DNA of 64,000 nt, taken from assembly GCF_000424545.1 (NCBI RefSeq), contig NZ_AUKC01000003.1, positions 62,001 to 126,000 of the forward strand. Direction: 5' to 3'. This DNA is from Butyrivibrio sp. NC3005 (GTDB taxonomy: Bacteria > Bacillota > Clostridia > Lachnospirales > Lachnospiraceae). The notes below the pieces were generated by a model that saw nothing but the letters and a program-made list of their open reading frames with translations, was not told the DNA's origin and ran no database searches. Of the stretch, positions 1 through 9,905 are shown one piece after another. The translations under genes and the position numbers were made by a program. Each line of letters starts with the position of its first letter. The first letter of the stretch is position 1.

Positions 1-1
1 T

Positions 2-892
2 ATTTCCATGGATGCTCCTGTTATCGCCCTTACAGCCAATGCCATTAACGGAGCAAGAGAAGAATATCTTTCTGCTGGATTCAATGATTATCTTAGTAAG
101 CCTGTTGATACTGAAAAACTTGAAAACATGCTCATCCAATATCTTCCTGGTGGTATGGTTCATCTGTACGGAACAGCCCAGTACAACGAAGATGAGCAGG
201 CTGATACATTATTATCACAAAGTCAAGATGGAGAACCAAACTCTCATGATGACTCACGGCTTACTGCTAACAACAAAGATAATCCGCTTTATCAAGTGAT
301 TAATATGTCCAAGGAAGAGATAGATGAATTCGAGTATAATCATGGCATTAATCTTAGCGAAGCACTTAAGAATTGTGGAAGTGCCGACCTTATGGTAGAT
401 ATTATAAGAGATTTTATAAGCCAGATTGATTCAAAGGCAGAGCTAATCAAAAAATATTGCGATGATATGGACTTCGAAAACTATACCACACAGGTTCATT
501 CATTAAAAAGTTCAGCAAGACTTGTTGGCGCAACACATCTTTCCGGTTTTGCAGCTCATATGGAACAAAGCAGTATTCTCAAAAAAGAAGATCATATAAA
601 AAATATGACACCAATGCTTCTTGGTTTTTATGTCAACTACAAAGAACTCTCTTCATTTTTTGAAAATGAGGAAAACAATGATAATCTTCCTCCTATATCA
701 CAAGAGGAACTACAAGAGTACTTTAGTGGAATACGCGAACTTGTAGAAGCCTTTGATTTTGACAGTGCTGATGAAGCGATTAAAGAAATGCTTACGAATC
801 ATTCTATTCCTGCCGATTATAAAGATAAGGTTAAAAAAATACGTACACTTTTAGTTGCTGCTGATAGAGATAATCTTCTAAAAATGTTGTAA
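2..892 (+). CDS. Hybrid sensor histidine kinase, C-terminal part (receiver end plus Hpt domain); 5' truncated by window
   Basis: The reading frame is open to the left edge, so this is only the 3' end of a longer gene. The first 45 or so residues are the end of a receiver domain: the stretch VIALTANAI and the lysine in YLSKPV are the usual signature around the conserved Lys. A low-complexity linker follows. An Hpt phosphotransfer domain is then visible at about residues 115-215, with the phosphorylatable histidine in the motif HSLKSSARLVGA. The layout matches hybrid histidine kinases that pass phosphate from receiver to Hpt and on to a separate response regulator. The protein 115 bases downstream on the same strand is a good candidate recipient. 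The ligand and the sensor domain cannot be seen. Confidence 0.85.
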   Translation: MSMDAPVIALTANAINGAREEYLSAGFNDYLSKPVDTEKLENMLIQYLPGGMVHLYGTAQYNEDEQADTLLSQSQDGEPNSHDDSRLTANNKDNPLYQVINMSKEEIDEFEYNHGINLSEALKNCGSADLMVDIIRDFISQIDSKAELIKKYCDDMDFENYTTQVHSLKSSARLVGATHLSGFAAHMEQSSILKKEDHIKNMTPMLLGFYVNYKELSSFFENEENNDNLPPISQEELQEYFSGIRELVEAFDFDSADEAIKEMLTNHSIPADYKDKVKKIRTLLVAADRDNLLKML

Positions 893-1007
893 ATGAAGTA
901 TAATCATAATATAGAATATTATTGTGCTAGATTTTGTTTATTGTATTGGAATGTTATTAATACCAAAACCACATATATAACATACTACTGAATGGAAGGT
1001 TGATGAG

Positions 1008-1763
1008 ATGGAAAAAAAGGTCATCTTAATTGGTGATGGGAAAAAATTCATGGTCAAAGCTGTTATAAAAGGCCTCGAAACTGATGGTTTTGCAGTTACA
1101 ACCATTTACCCTCAGCTTGATATCATTCAAAGTCTGCAAGATAGTTATGAACTAATGATACTATATTTGGAAGATATAGTACCTGTTCCGATAATAAAAT
1201 ATCTTGCAGCTTTATCAGATGAGAAAAAAATTAAATTTTTCATTATCGGAAGCACAAACGAATTCACCACGACATTTGAAAACATCTCCAGAGATTCCGT
1301 TACTCAGACGTTCGAAAGACCTCTTAACGTAAAAATACTGACAAGCGCATTAAATATCCTTATAGACAAAACTAATAGAGGTGAAGGAAGTTTTCAAAAG
1401 CGTATTCTGGTTGTAGATGATGATGGGGTTATTTTGCGCACCATTAAAAGCTGGCTTTCCGAAAAATATGAAGTCTACATTGCAAATTCCGGAGAGAATG
1501 CTCTTGCTTTTCTTGGAAGTACAAGTGTTGATTTAGTTCTTTTAGATTTTATGATGCCTGAAATGTCAGGTCCGGAAACGCTTACCGCACTTAGAGAAAA
1601 TCAAACTACAAAAGATACTCCTGTCATGTTTCTTACTGCAAAAAGTGATAAAACAAGTGTCATGACTGCTGCTATGCTAAAACCAGAAAAGTATCTTTTA
1701 AAATCAATGCCCAAAGACGAGCTTCTAGGAGCTATCGACAGCTATTTTGAAACTGGTGTATAG
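1008..1763 (+). CDS. Two-receiver response regulator with degenerate N-terminal receiver
   Basis: A 251-residue protein without an output domain. Residues about 1-120 look like a receiver fold (opening KVILIGDGKKF), but the strand that should end in the phosphorylated Asp reads LMILYLED, so the acceptor position appears lost. Residues about 130-250 are a standard receiver: ILVVDDDG acidic pocket, LVLLDFMMPEMSG with the acceptor Asp, then FLTAKSD and a late Lys in YLLKSM. The gene follows the hybrid kinase on the same strand and ends at a strong terminator, so the two probably form one phosphorelay. With no DNA-binding or enzymatic domain it probably acts through protein contacts. Start chosen at the ATG after a GAAGG-type ribosome site. 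Confidence 0.85.
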   Translation: MEKKVILIGDGKKFMVKAVIKGLETDGFAVTTIYPQLDIIQSLQDSYELMILYLEDIVPVPIIKYLAALSDEKKIKFFIIGSTNEFTTTFENISRDSVTQTFERPLNVKILTSALNILIDKTNRGEGSFQKRILVVDDDGVILRTIKSWLSEKYEVYIANSGENALAFLGSTSVDLVLLDFMMPEMSGPETLTALRENQTTKDTPVMFLTAKSDKTSVMTAAMLKPEKYLLKSMPKDELLGAIDSYFETGV

Positions 1764-1790
1764 GGGCTTGTTTTCATCAAGAAAATTTAA

Positions 1791-1840
1791 AATAACGGAG
1801 CATAAGGCCTTTTGGAATAACCTCATGCTCCATTATTTTT
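1791..1840 (+). terminator. Rho-independent terminator after response regulator
   Basis: The arms GGAGCATAAGG and CCTCATGCTCC pair, flanked by AATAA and TTATT that extend the stem, followed by a run of five T. It lies 28 bases after the response-regulator stop codon. Confidence 0.8.
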
Positions 1841-1847
1841 GAAAAAG

Positions 1848-1924
1848 TTGACTTCTTGTCAATTTCATTCAGAAACTCGCATTTACTGCGAGTTTCGTGA
1901 GAACAAAAATCAAATAGCAAACTT
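1848..1924. repeat. Truncated copy of repeat family A
   Basis: Contains the end GACTTCTTGTC and the hairpin GAAACTCGCA/TGCGAGTTTC in inverted orientation, then stops inside the GCAAAC arm. It is the same unit that recurs in the glycan locus 18-55 kb away. It lies just past the DUF4250 stop codon. Confidence 0.8.
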
Positions 1925-1929
1925 AACTA

Positions 1930-2118
1930 TTATACAAACTGATTCTTATCAACATTATAATGATAATCAATTGCTGCAAGTTTTGTCTCAACCTGATTCC
2001 AATCATCTTCTGATAGTCCTAAATCATCCATCATTTTTTCTTTGTCTGAATACATATCTCTAAGCTTCATATTCATAAAAGACAACAACATTACTGGATC
2101 CTTTGGCAAATTATCCAT
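1930..2118 (-). CDS. DUF4250 domain protein
   Basis: A 62-residue protein beginning MDNLPKDPVMLLSFMNMKLRD, which matches the small DUF4250 family common in Clostridia and Bacteroidetes. The pattern of a PxDPxMLLSxxNxKLRD start followed by a short helical segment is typical, and the length fits. The function of the family is unknown. It starts 14 bases after clpB with a GGAG ribosome site, so it is probably co-transcribed with clpB. A truncated A repeat lies just past its stop. Confidence 0.85.
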   Translation of the reverse strand: MDNLPKDPVMLLSFMNMKLRDMYSDKEKMMDDLGLSEDDWNQVETKLAAIDYHYNVDKNQFV

Positions 2119-2132
2119 TTTTTACTCCGTTC

Positions 2133-4721
2133 TTATTTTTCATTTATCGCTTCCGCAGTAAGCTCTCCATCTTTGACATCAAATACAATTGAATCATCCG
2201 GCTTTACTTTATCCTGCAGTATAAGCCTTGCAGACATAGTCTCGACATACTTTTGAATATATCTTTTAAGAGGTCTTGCACCATAACTTGGATCATAAGC
2301 ATTTTCTACTACAAAGTGCTTTGCCTCATCTGTAAGTCTGATGCTTATTTCTCTTTCGCTAAGCCTCTTATTCAAATCAGCAACAATCAAATCTATTATG
2401 CCTGTTACATGAGTTTTAGTCAAAGGACTAAACATAATAATCTCATCAAGTCTATTTAAAAACTCTGGTCTAAAGTGACCTCTAAGTTCCTGCATTACAG
2501 CATTTTGGGCGCTTTCCTCGATAGTACCGTCTTCTTTGATTCCATCAAGAAGATTCTGAGCACCCAGGTTTGACGTCATTATAAGAATAGTATTCTTAAA
2601 ATCAACAGTTCTTCCCTGTGAATCAGTTACACGTCCATCATCTAGTATCTGCAACATGATATTGAAAACATCCGGATGCGCCTTCTCTATTTCATCAAAT
2701 AGCACTACTGAAAAAGGTTTTCTTCTAACTGCTTCTGTAAGCTGACCACCTTCTTCATATCCAACATATCCTGGAGGTGCTCCAATAAGTCTGGACACAC
2801 TATATTTCTCCATATATTCACTCATATCGATTCGAACCATATTAGTCTCATCATCAAACAATGCTGCCGCAAGAGACTTGGCAAGTTCTGTCTTTCCGAC
2901 ACCGGTAGGTCCGAGAAACAGGAATGATCCAATCGGCTTATCCGGATCTTTAATTCCGGCTTTGCTTCTCATAATAGCCTCAGAAACTTTCTCAACGGCC
3001 TCATCCTGACCTATCACCCTTTTATGAAGTTCATCTGCAAGATGAAGTGTTTTATTTCTTTCACTCTCTGAAAGCTTTGCAACAGGTATGCCCGTCCACT
3101 TTGATACTATTCTTGCAATTTCATCATCTGATACTTTTTCATGCACAAGTGCATTATCACTTGTAGTCTGATTTTCTGCTGCTTCAAGCTCTTTCTGAAG
3201 TTGTGGAAGTTTTCCATACTGAAGTTCAGCTGCTTTACCCAAATCACCATTACGCTTGGCAAGTTCTATCTGAGCATTCAAAGAGTTGATTTCTTCTCTC
3301 ATCTTTGCAAGGTTCTGAGCCGCATTCTTTTCATTTTGCCACTGCGCTTTCTGTGCCTGGAAAGAATCTTTGAGTTCAGCGAGTTCCTTTTGAAGATTTT
3401 CCAGCCTTTCTTTTGAAAGAGAATCCTCCTCCTTCTTCAAAGCAGTCTCTTCTATTTGCATCTGCAAAATTTTTCTATTCATTTCATCCATACTAGCAGG
3501 CATAGAATCCATTTCAGTCTTTACAAGAGCGCAAGCTTCATCTACTAGATCAATCGCCTTATCAGGCAAAAATCTATCAGAAATATATCTGTTTGACAAT
3601 ACAGCTGCACTTACAAGTGCATTATCCATTATTTTTACTTTATGGAAATCTTCGTATCTTTCTTTTATTCCTCTAAGAATACTAATAGTATCTTCAACTG
3701 TAGGCTCGCTTACAAGGACAGGTTGAAAACGTCGCTCTAGTGCTGCATCTTTCTCAATATACTGACGATATTCATTAAGCGTTGTTGCTCCTATACAATG
3801 AAGTTCTCCGCGAGCAAGCATCGGCTTTAACATGTTTCCAGCATCAAGAGAACCATCTGTCTTGCCTGCTCCCACAATTGTATGAAGTTCATCTATGAAT
3901 AGAATGATTTCACCATCAGACTTTGCAACATCTTCCAGAACAGCTTTTAGTCTCTCCTCGAATTCTCCTCTATATTTAGCTCCTGCTACAAGAGCTCCCA
4001 TATCCAATGAAAAAATTTTCTTATCTTTAAGAGACGCAGGAACATCACCATTTGCAATTCGCTGCGCAAGAGCTTCTACAACAGCTGTCTTACCTACACC
4101 AGGTTCCCCTATAAGAACCGGATTGTTCTTACTTTTTCTGGAAAGAATCTGAATAACAGTTCTAATCTCAGAATCTCTTCCTATAACCGGATCCATTTTC
4201 TGCTGTCTTGCCTTGGAAACAAGTTCTTCACCATATTTTTCCAAGGTATCATAGGTTGCCTCAGGATTGTCACTATTAACTGTTCTATTTCCTCTAACCT
4301 CTGATAAAACCTTAAGAAATGAATTTCTGTCGATTCCAAATTGTTTAAAAATATCCTTAATCTCTTTATTAGGGTTTTTGAGCATGCACAAAAAAAGATG
4401 TTCTACGGAAACAAATTCATCTCCCATAGCCTTTGCTTCATCTTCTGCACTTACCAATACTTTATTCAAATATTCGCCAATATATGGACGACCACCTTGA
4501 ACCTTAGGTCTTTTTCCAATTGCCTGTTCTACCCGGCCTTTGAATGAAGAAAGGTCAATCCCCATTTTTTCTATAAGCCTTGATATCAGACTATCATCTA
4601 TCTGCAATAATGAATAAAGAAGATGCTCTTGTTCTATTTCCTGATTACCAAACTCATTTGCGATTTTATCGCACCCATTGACTGCCTCAATGGATTTCTG
4701 AGTGAATTTTTGTATATTCAT
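2133..4721 (-). CDS. clpB: ClpB ATP-dependent disaggregase chaperone
   Basis: An 862-residue Hsp100 protein of normal length. In order it has an N-terminal Clp repeat domain (about 1-145), AAA+ domain 1 with Walker A GEPGVGKT (about residue 205) and Walker B ILFIDELH, a long Glu/Lys/Gln-rich coiled-coil middle domain (about 405-520), AAA+ domain 2 with Walker A GPTGVGKT (about 605) and Walker [12 protein letters not shown], and the small C-terminal domain. The middle domain separates ClpB from ClpA and ClpC. It solubilises aggregated proteins with DnaK. The ATG is preceded by AGGAGGTACTCC. No CIRCE or CtsR box was seen upstream, but a sigma-A-type promoter is present. Confidence 0.97.
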   Translation of the reverse strand: MNIQKFTQKSIEAVNGCDKIANEFGNQEIEQEHLLYSLLQIDDSLISRLIEKMGIDLSSFKGRVEQAIGKRPKVQGGRPYIGEYLNKVLVSAEDEAKAMGDEFVSVEHLFLCMLKNPNKEIKDIFKQFGIDRNSFLKVLSEVRGNRTVNSDNPEATYDTLEKYGEELVSKARQQKMDPVIGRDSEIRTVIQILSRKSKNNPVLIGEPGVGKTAVVEALAQRIANGDVPASLKDKKIFSLDMGALVAGAKYRGEFEERLKAVLEDVAKSDGEIILFIDELHTIVGAGKTDGSLDAGNMLKPMLARGELHCIGATTLNEYRQYIEKDAALERRFQPVLVSEPTVEDTISILRGIKERYEDFHKVKIMDNALVSAAVLSNRYISDRFLPDKAIDLVDEACALVKTEMDSMPASMDEMNRKILQMQIEETALKKEEDSLSKERLENLQKELAELKDSFQAQKAQWQNEKNAAQNLAKMREEINSLNAQIELAKRNGDLGKAAELQYGKLPQLQKELEAAENQTTSDNALVHEKVSDDEIARIVSKWTGIPVAKLSESERNKTLHLADELHKRVIGQDEAVEKVSEAIMRSKAGIKDPDKPIGSFLFLGPTGVGKTELAKSLAAALFDDETNMVRIDMSEYMEKYSVSRLIGAPPGYVGYEEGGQLTEAVRRKPFSVVLFDEIEKAHPDVFNIMLQILDDGRVTDSQGRTVDFKNTILIMTSNLGAQNLLDGIKEDGTIEESAQNAVMQELRGHFRPEFLNRLDEIIMFSPLTKTHVTGIIDLIVADLNKRLSEREISIRLTDEAKHFVVENAYDPSYGARPLKRYIQKYVETMSARLILQDKVKPDDSIVFDVKDGELTAEAINEK

Positions 4722-4756
4722 GGAGTACCTCCTTTTGTTTTATTTGTTCTACATCA

Positions 4757-4784
4757 AATATAACACATTTTATAATCCCGTCAA
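4757..4784 (-). promoter_or_regulatory. Putative clpB promoter
   Basis: On the minus strand TTGACG (4784-4779) is followed after 16 bases by TATATT (4762-4757), close to a sigma-A promoter, about 36 bases upstream of the clpB start. No heat-shock operator was recognised. Confidence 0.6.
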
Positions 4785-4805
4785 TACGCATTTTATAAAA
4801 TAAAT

Positions 4806-4846
4806 CTAAAAAAACAGGTATTAAATAACTCGTATCTAATACCTGC
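4806..4846 (-). terminator. Terminator downstream of the DUF308 gene
   Basis: On the minus strand the arms CAGGTATTA and TAATACCTG (9 bp) are followed by TTTTTTTA. It separates the DUF308 gene from the clpB promoter. Confidence 0.8.
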
Positions 4847-4868
4847 TTTATAAGTTCAATTAAAAATG

Positions 4869-5471
4869 TTAATATTTTTTGTCTTCATCTATTATTTCTG
4901 CCTCTACATCGATTGTCTCTTTTAATGACTCTTTGTTTTTGACATATTTTCTAACTCTTGTAGAAATCCAAATATTGGATGCTCCATTATAAATCAATAT
5001 TGCACCTATTACTCTAAACACTAAATTTCCTGCAAAAGTCGGATTTATAGTTACAACAAGTCCAAGGATAATCGTAACTACTGAGAACATGAGTGATAAC
5101 CACCATCTGGCATAGGTTGCAGTTCTAAGGGAAAAAGTCTGTCCAGAAGCCATAAGACCATTTATCAAAACAAATAGTCCCACCATACGAAGTACTGTCT
5201 TACTAAAATCATCCGGAGTAGACATCATCCACACACCCAGCATCAATAATACAACTCCGGAAAACATATCGAACACTCCGCCAATAGTCCATGCTCTAAG
5301 TTTGATAAACGCAAGAAGGCATCCTATGCCCAGCATCAAAACAACAACACCTATAACATAAACTATTACTTCCTGAACACTTTCAGGCCATATAACAAGA
5401 ACCAAGCCCAACATAATACTTATAACTGAGTTTACAACAAAATTAAGCTTGATATCTCTAATAAAATTCAT
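4869..5471 (-). CDS. DUF308 (HdeD-like) membrane protein
   Basis: About 200 residues with six closely spaced hydrophobic segments in three pairs, the typical layout of DUF308/HdeD proteins, and a charged cytoplasmic tail (KNKESLKETIDVEAEIIDEDKK). HdeD in enterobacteria is tied to acid resistance; in Firmicutes the role is unknown. I chose the start at MNFIRD because GGGAGG lies six bases upstream of that ATG. It follows engB by 28 bases and is closed by a terminator, so it probably shares the engB transcript. Confidence 0.85.
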   Translation of the reverse strand: MNFIRDIKLNFVVNSVISIMLGLVLVIWPESVQEVIVYVIGVVVLMLGIGCLLAFIKLRAWTIGGVFDMFSGVVLLMLGVWMMSTPDDFSKTVLRMVGLFVLINGLMASGQTFSLRTATYARWWLSLMFSVVTIILGLVVTINPTFAGNLVFRVIGAILIYNGASNIWISTRVRKYVKNKESLKETIDVEAEIIDEDKKY

Positions 5472-5499
5472 GCAATGCCTCCCAAGAAACATTTTTATT

Positions 5500-6087
5500 T
5501 TAAATATAACTTTGAATTATTTCATATATTTCATCTCTACCCTGTTTAGTAATAGATGAATATGGTATAAGAATACCATCTGAAGGCATTCCAAATCCCT
5601 GTCGAAGGACTTTTAGTGCCTTTTGATACTGTGAACGATTAAGCTTATCTGCCTTTGTAGCAATAATAATCGGTTCATAGCCCTGATGTATAATCCATTT
5701 GTACATCTGAATATCATTTGCGCCAGGCTCATGTCTCATATCCACCAAAAGGAAAACCTGTTTCAACACATTAGAAGAATGAAGATAATTCTCTATCATT
5801 TTCCCCCATTTTTCAACTTCGCCTTTAGCTCTCTTAGCATATCCATATCCTGGCAAATCCACAAGATAAAATTCTTTGTTAACATGATAAAAATTTATTG
5901 TTTGTGTTTTTCCAGGCTCTGCGCTGGTTCTAGCAAGGGATTTACGATTCATAAGTCCGTTTATAAGTGATGACTTACCTACGTTACTCTTTCCCGCAAA
6001 TGCAAACTCTGCCTGAACGTTAACAGGAAGTTTACTTGTAATACCGCATACAATTTCAAGCTCAGCGCTTTTTACCTTAAAATCCAT
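5500..6087 (-). CDS. engB: Ribosome biogenesis GTPase EngB (YsxC/YihA)
   Basis: A 195-residue TRAFAC GTPase. Motifs: G1 GKSNVGKSS (about residue 31), G2 around TQTINF, G3 DLPGYG, G4 TKAD, and a short C-terminal Ser-rich G5 region. Length and the motif pattern GYGYAKRAK are typical of EngB, an essential factor in maturation of the 50S subunit. It follows clpX at a distance of 118 bases with a probable terminator between them. In many Firmicutes lon sits between clpX and engB; here there is no lon. Confidence 0.95.
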   Translation of the reverse strand: MDFKVKSAELEIVCGITSKLPVNVQAEFAFAGKSNVGKSSLINGLMNRKSLARTSAEPGKTQTINFYHVNKEFYLVDLPGYGYAKRAKGEVEKWGKMIENYLHSSNVLKQVFLLVDMRHEPGANDIQMYKWIIHQGYEPIIIATKADKLNRSQYQKALKVLRQGFGMPSDGILIPYSSITKQGRDEIYEIIQSYI

Positions 6088-6114
6088 AAAAGCTCTCCGT
6101 AATTCTGTAAATAA

Positions 6115-6165
6115 TAATAAAAAGCGTTACACTCTGCCTATTTTCAAAGTGCAAATAATAACGCA
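6115..6165 (-). terminator. Probable terminator after clpX
   Basis: On the minus strand GCGTTA pairs with TAACGC, with inner support from GCAC/GTG pairing, followed by TTTTTATTATT. A shorter hairpin AGGCAG/CTGCCT lies between it and the clpX stop. Confidence 0.55.
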
Positions 6166-6205
6166 AAGGCAGAGGATATTACACCCCTGCCTATTAATTT
6201 ATAAA

Positions 6206-7474
6206 TCATTTAGCTGTTTTAATCTTTTTTCTCTGGTCCTTGTATACCAAAAGTGGCTGACTTTCGCCCTTTACTGATGCTTTTGTAATAATACATTCCT
6301 GAATGCTATCATCGGAAGGTATTCTGTACATAACATCCATCATAGTTTTCTCCATGATAGAACGAAGCCCTCTTGCACCAGTTGCTCTCTCATAGGCCAT
6401 ATTTGCAATCTCTTCAACAGCATCATCTTCGAAAGTAAGCTTAACACTGTCAAGACCAAAAAGCTTCTGATACTGCTTTACAAGCGCATTCTTTGGTTCC
6501 TTGAGAATTCGAACAAGAGATTCCTTGCTAAGTCCCTCAAGAGTAACCATAATCGGAATACGACCGATAAATTCAGGAATAAGACCAAATTTTGTCAAGT
6601 CCTGAGGTGATACATTCTCAAGTATCTTTCCGATATCATGCTCTGATTTCTCTACGATTTCTGAATTGAAGCCGATAGACTTGTGATCAATTCTTGACTC
6701 AATTATCTTTTCAAGTCCGTCAAACGCTCCACCACAGATAAAGAGAATATTGCTGGTATCAATAGGAATAACTTCCTGATGAGGATGCTTTCTTCCGCCC
6801 TGAGGTGGTACAGAAGCTACAGTTCCTTCAATAATCTTAAGAAGTGCCTGCTGTACACCTTCACCAGATACATCTCTGGTGATTGATACATTCTCACCCT
6901 TTTTACCAATCTTATCTATTTCGTCAATATAGATAATTCCATACTGAGCTCTTTCAACATCATAGTCAGCAGCCTGTATAAGCTTTAAAAGAATATTCTC
7001 AACATCTTCACCTACATAACCTGCTTCGGTTAGTGTTGTTGCATCTGCAATTGCGAATGGAACGTTGATAATCTTTGCAAGTGTTTGTGCAAGGTATGTC
7101 TTACCAGAACCTGTAGGTCCAATCATACATATATTACTCTTCTGAAGCTCTACATCGTCCTCTGAAGTTTTAGGGCTTGTTACTCTCTTATAATGATTGT
7201 AAACAGAAACAGCTAAAACCTTTTTGGCTTCTTCCTGACCTATTACATACTGATCAAGGAAGTTCTTTATCTCAACCGGCTTTAAAAGATTAATATCCTT
7301 GCTGTCTTCAACTTCCTGCTCGTCATCAAATTCCTCTTCAATGATATCTGCACAAATTTCAATACACTCATCACAGATATATACTCCGCCTGGGCCAGCT
7401 ATAAGTTTTTTTACCTGATCCTGTGTCTTATTACAAAAAGAACAGCGAATATCTCCAGAATTTTTACCTGCCAT
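6206..7474 (-). CDS. clpX: ClpX, ATPase subunit of ClpXP protease
   Basis: A 422-residue AAA+ unfoldase. The N-terminal zinc-binding domain has two CxxC pairs (CSFC and CDEC). Walker A is GPTGSGKT (about residue 120), Walker B is [10 protein letters not shown], and the pore and sensor regions are intact. It recognises tagged substrates and feeds them into ClpP. The first in-frame start is TTG, but the ATG one codon later has GAGGG at the right distance, so I start there. It lies 10 bases after clpP and is clearly in the same transcript. Confidence 0.97.
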   Translation of the reverse strand: MAGKNSGDIRCSFCNKTQDQVKKLIAGPGGVYICDECIEICADIIEEEFDDEQEVEDSKDINLLKPVEIKNFLDQYVIGQEEAKKVLAVSVYNHYKRVTSPKTSEDDVELQKSNICMIGPTGSGKTYLAQTLAKIINVPFAIADATTLTEAGYVGEDVENILLKLIQAADYDVERAQYGIIYIDEIDKIGKKGENVSITRDVSGEGVQQALLKIIEGTVASVPPQGGRKHPHQEVIPIDTSNILFICGGAFDGLEKIIESRIDHKSIGFNSEIVEKSEHDIGKILENVSPQDLTKFGLIPEFIGRIPIMVTLEGLSKESLVRILKEPKNALVKQYQKLFGLDSVKLTFEDDAVEEIANMAYERATGARGLRSIMEKTMMDVMYRIPSDDSIQECIITKASVKGESQPLLVYKDQRKKIKTAK

Positions 7475-7484
7475 CAACCAACCC

Positions 7485-8093
7485 TCAATCTTTCTTTTCT
7501 ACAGAGGAGTCACTTCTTGCTGTAACAACAGAATCGATAAGACCGAATTCCTTTGCAGCCTCTGCTGAGAGCCAGTTGTCACGTTCAGTAGCCGCTGCTA
7601 CTTCTTCAATTGTTCTTCCTGTATTTGCTGCCATGATTGTATTCATCTTCTCACGAGTCTTCAAAATGTGCTTTGCAGCAATTTCGATTTCTGTAGCCTG
7701 ACCCTGAGAGCCGCCAAGTGGCTGGTGAATCATAATCTCGGCATTAGGAAGTGCAAGACGTTTGCCCTTTGCACCACCAGCAAGAAGGAATGCTCCCATA
7801 CTAGCTGCCATACCGATACAGATAGTAGAAACATCACACTTAATGTACTGCATTGTATCATAAATAGCCATTCCAGAAGCAATCTCTCCTCCTGGACTGT
7901 TAATATACAAATGAATATCTTTACTCGGGTCTTCTGCCTCGAGGAATAAGAGCTGTGCTACAACAACACTGGCGGAAGTTGCATTTACTTCTTCGCCAAG
8001 AAATATAATACGATCCTGCAGCAAACGAGAATAAATATCATAGGATCTCTCGCCACGGCTTGTCTGTTCAATAACATAAGGGATTAAACTCAT
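7485..8093 (-). CDS. clpP: ClpP protease proteolytic subunit
   Basis: A 202-residue serine peptidase. The catalytic Ser is in [11 protein letters not shown] and the catalytic His in MIHQPLGG; the Asp region and the oligomerisation helix are present. The start MSLIPYV is set by GGAGG seven bases upstream; a longer form beginning MWIGGL would lack a ribosome site. ClpP forms the tetradecameric chamber used by ClpX. It is first in a clpP-clpX pair and lies downstream of tig on the same strand, a classic arrangement. Confidence 0.97.
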   Translation of the reverse strand: MSLIPYVIEQTSRGERSYDIYSRLLQDRIIFLGEEVNATSASVVVAQLLFLEAEDPSKDIHLYINSPGGEIASGMAIYDTMQYIKCDVSTICIGMAASMGAFLLAGGAKGKRLALPNAEIMIHQPLGGSQGQATEIEIAAKHILKTREKMNTIMAANTGRTIEEVAAATERDNWLSAEAAKEFGLIDSVVTARSDSSVEKKD

Positions 8094-8206
8094 TGATAGA
8101 CCTCCAATCCACACCTTTCAGTTTTTCACACATTTATGTCTTTAGTTTACGCTTTTTAACGATTTAAATCAACCATACGATTATAAAATAACTATAAATA
8201 AACTCA

Positions 8207-8246
8207 AGAGGCTACCGGAAAAACACATCCGGTAGCCTCTTTTTTA
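8207..8246 (+). terminator. Terminator-like hairpin between tig and clpP, U-tract on the plus strand
   Basis: A 12 bp perfect stem (AGAGGCTACCGG with CCGGTAGCCTCT) around a 10-base loop. The T-run (TTTTTTA) follows on the plus strand, although both neighbouring genes are on the minus strand. Read on the minus strand, only CTTGAGTTTATTT follows, which is a poor U-tract. Confidence 0.6.
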
Positions 8247-8286
8247 TTCAAAAGAATAAACTGTTGTTTATTAATCTAAATAATAA

Positions 8287-9687
8287 TTATTCTTCTGTGC
8301 TTTCAGCTTCTTTTTTTGCAGCTGTCTTTCTTGTTCTCTTAACTGGCTTCTTCTCTTCTTCGCCATCTTCTGTCTTTGCAGAAGCTTTCTTTGTTCTTCT
8401 AGCGCTTTCCTTTGCGTTCTCTACGATAAACTCAGCTGCTTTCTGAACTTCAAGATCGCTCTTAAGCTGCTTAATCTGAGATTCGCCAAGAATCTCCTTA
8501 ATCTTGTCAAGTTCCATCTTGTACTGATCTGCCATCTTCTGAAGCTCAGCATTAACTTCTTCTTCAGATGCTTCAATGTTCTCAGCCTTAGCAACTGCCT
8601 CAAGTACTAAGCGGCTCTTAATACGCTCTTCAGCCTGTGGCTTAACCTGCTCAAGCATCTTCTCTTCAGTATTTCCTGTGTACTGAAGATACTGCTGCAT
8701 GTTAAGACCCTGATACTGAAGTCTCTGAGCAAAGTCATTAAGGATGCTTCTCTGCTGTGTCTCAACCATAGCTTCTGGAAGTTCCATCTCGGAATCCTCG
8801 ATAAGAGCCTTAACAGCTTCATCTTCCTTAGCAGCCTTTGCAGCATCTGCCTTACGCTTCTCAAGCTTCTTCTTAACATCTTCCTTATACTCAGCAAGTG
8901 TCTCGAACTCAGAAACATTGCTAGCGAACTCATCATTAAGCTCTGGAAGCTGCTTCTCCTTGATAGCCTTTACTGTGCACTTGAATACTGCAGCCTTACT
9001 AGCAAGATCCTTTGCCTGATAATCTTCAGGGAATGTTACATTAACTTCTACTTCCTTGCCGATTTCAGCACCAACGAGCTGATCTTCGAAGCCAGGAATG
9101 AAAGCACCAGAACCAATTGTAAGAGGATAATCTGTTCCCTTACCACCATCGAATTCCTTGCCATCTACAGAACCTACGAAGTCAAGAGTGATCTGATCGT
9201 CCATCTTAACTGCACGGTCTGTAACATCAACAACACGAGCATTCTTGTTAAGCTCTGTCTTAATCTCGTTATCAATATCTTCATCAGTTACGTCAAGATC
9301 CTGCTTAGAAACCTTGATTCCCTTGTACTTTCCAAGGCTAACTGGTGGCTTTAATGCGACTTCAGCTGTAAAGATGAAAGGCTTTCCAGACTCAATCTGA
9401 GTTACTGCAATCTTAGGGCTGGATACTACTTCCTCACCGCACTCTTCAACTGCATTTGGATACTCATTGTTAATAAGTTCGTTTGCAGCATCTTCATAGA
9501 ATACCTCTACACCATACTGCTTCTCAATCATCTTACGAGGAGCTTTTCCCTTACGGAAACCTGGAAGCTGGATACGATTTTTGTTCTTATTATATGCATT
9601 ATTAATAGCCTCTTCGAGTTTCTCAGCAGAAACCTCGATAGTAAGCTTTGCCATGCTCTTTTCCAACTTTTCAACCTGTACGCTCAT
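8287..9687 (-). CDS. tig: Trigger factor, ribosome-associated chaperone and prolyl isomerase
   Basis: About 466 residues: an N-terminal ribosome-binding domain with the signature GFRKGKAPR, a central FKBP-type PPIase domain (about 160-245, with DQITLDFVGSVDG and FIPGFEDQLVG) and a helical C-terminal chaperone domain. The last 40 or so residues form a Lys/Glu/Arg/Thr-rich tail ending KKEAESTEE, longer than in many homologues and probably disordered. The start MSVQVEK is chosen because AAGGAGG lies just upstream; the frame extends 29 codons further without a ribosome site. It folds nascent chains and precedes clpPX. Confidence 0.96.
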   Translation of the reverse strand: MSVQVEKLEKSMAKLTIEVSAEKLEEAINNAYNKNKNRIQLPGFRKGKAPRKMIEKQYGVEVFYEDAANELINNEYPNAVEECGEEVVSSPKIAVTQIESGKPFIFTAEVALKPPVSLGKYKGIKVSKQDLDVTDEDIDNEIKTELNKNARVVDVTDRAVKMDDQITLDFVGSVDGKEFDGGKGTDYPLTIGSGAFIPGFEDQLVGAEIGKEVEVNVTFPEDYQAKDLASKAAVFKCTVKAIKEKQLPELNDEFASNVSEFETLAEYKEDVKKKLEKRKADAAKAAKEDEAVKALIEDSEMELPEAMVETQQRSILNDFAQRLQYQGLNMQQYLQYTGNTEEKMLEQVKPQAEERIKSRLVLEAVAKAENIEASEEEVNAELQKMADQYKMELDKIKEILGESQIKQLKSDLEVQKAAEFIVENAKESARRTKKASAKTEDGEEEKKPVKRTRKTAAKKEAESTEE

Positions 9688-9852
9688 TTCTGAAATAATC
9701 CTCCTTAAATATATGTTCATTCCTTTACACCGTGTACTGCTCTGCAGAATTCCGTCCGCAAAGCCAGACGGCAATTATTCTAATAGATAAACACAGCCAT
9801 TTATGCATTGTAGCATATTTGTCAAGATTTTTCCATAAATTTTTTTCCATTC

Positions 9853-9905
9853 AAAAGGCGGAAATCAAAGGTTGTACGAATAATCCTTAATTTCCGCCTT
9901 TTTAT
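9853..9905. terminator. Bidirectional terminator between CYTH gene and tig leader
   Basis: AAAGGCGGAAAT pairs with ATTTCCGCCTTT. A T-run follows on the plus strand and TTTT follows on the minus strand, so it can end the CYTH transcript just after its stop codon. Confidence 0.7.

Noticed and set aside
8607-8936. Arg/Ser/Leu-rich frames overlapping trigger factor on either strand
   Set aside because: Shadows of the biased codon use in tig; no ribosome sites or conserved features.
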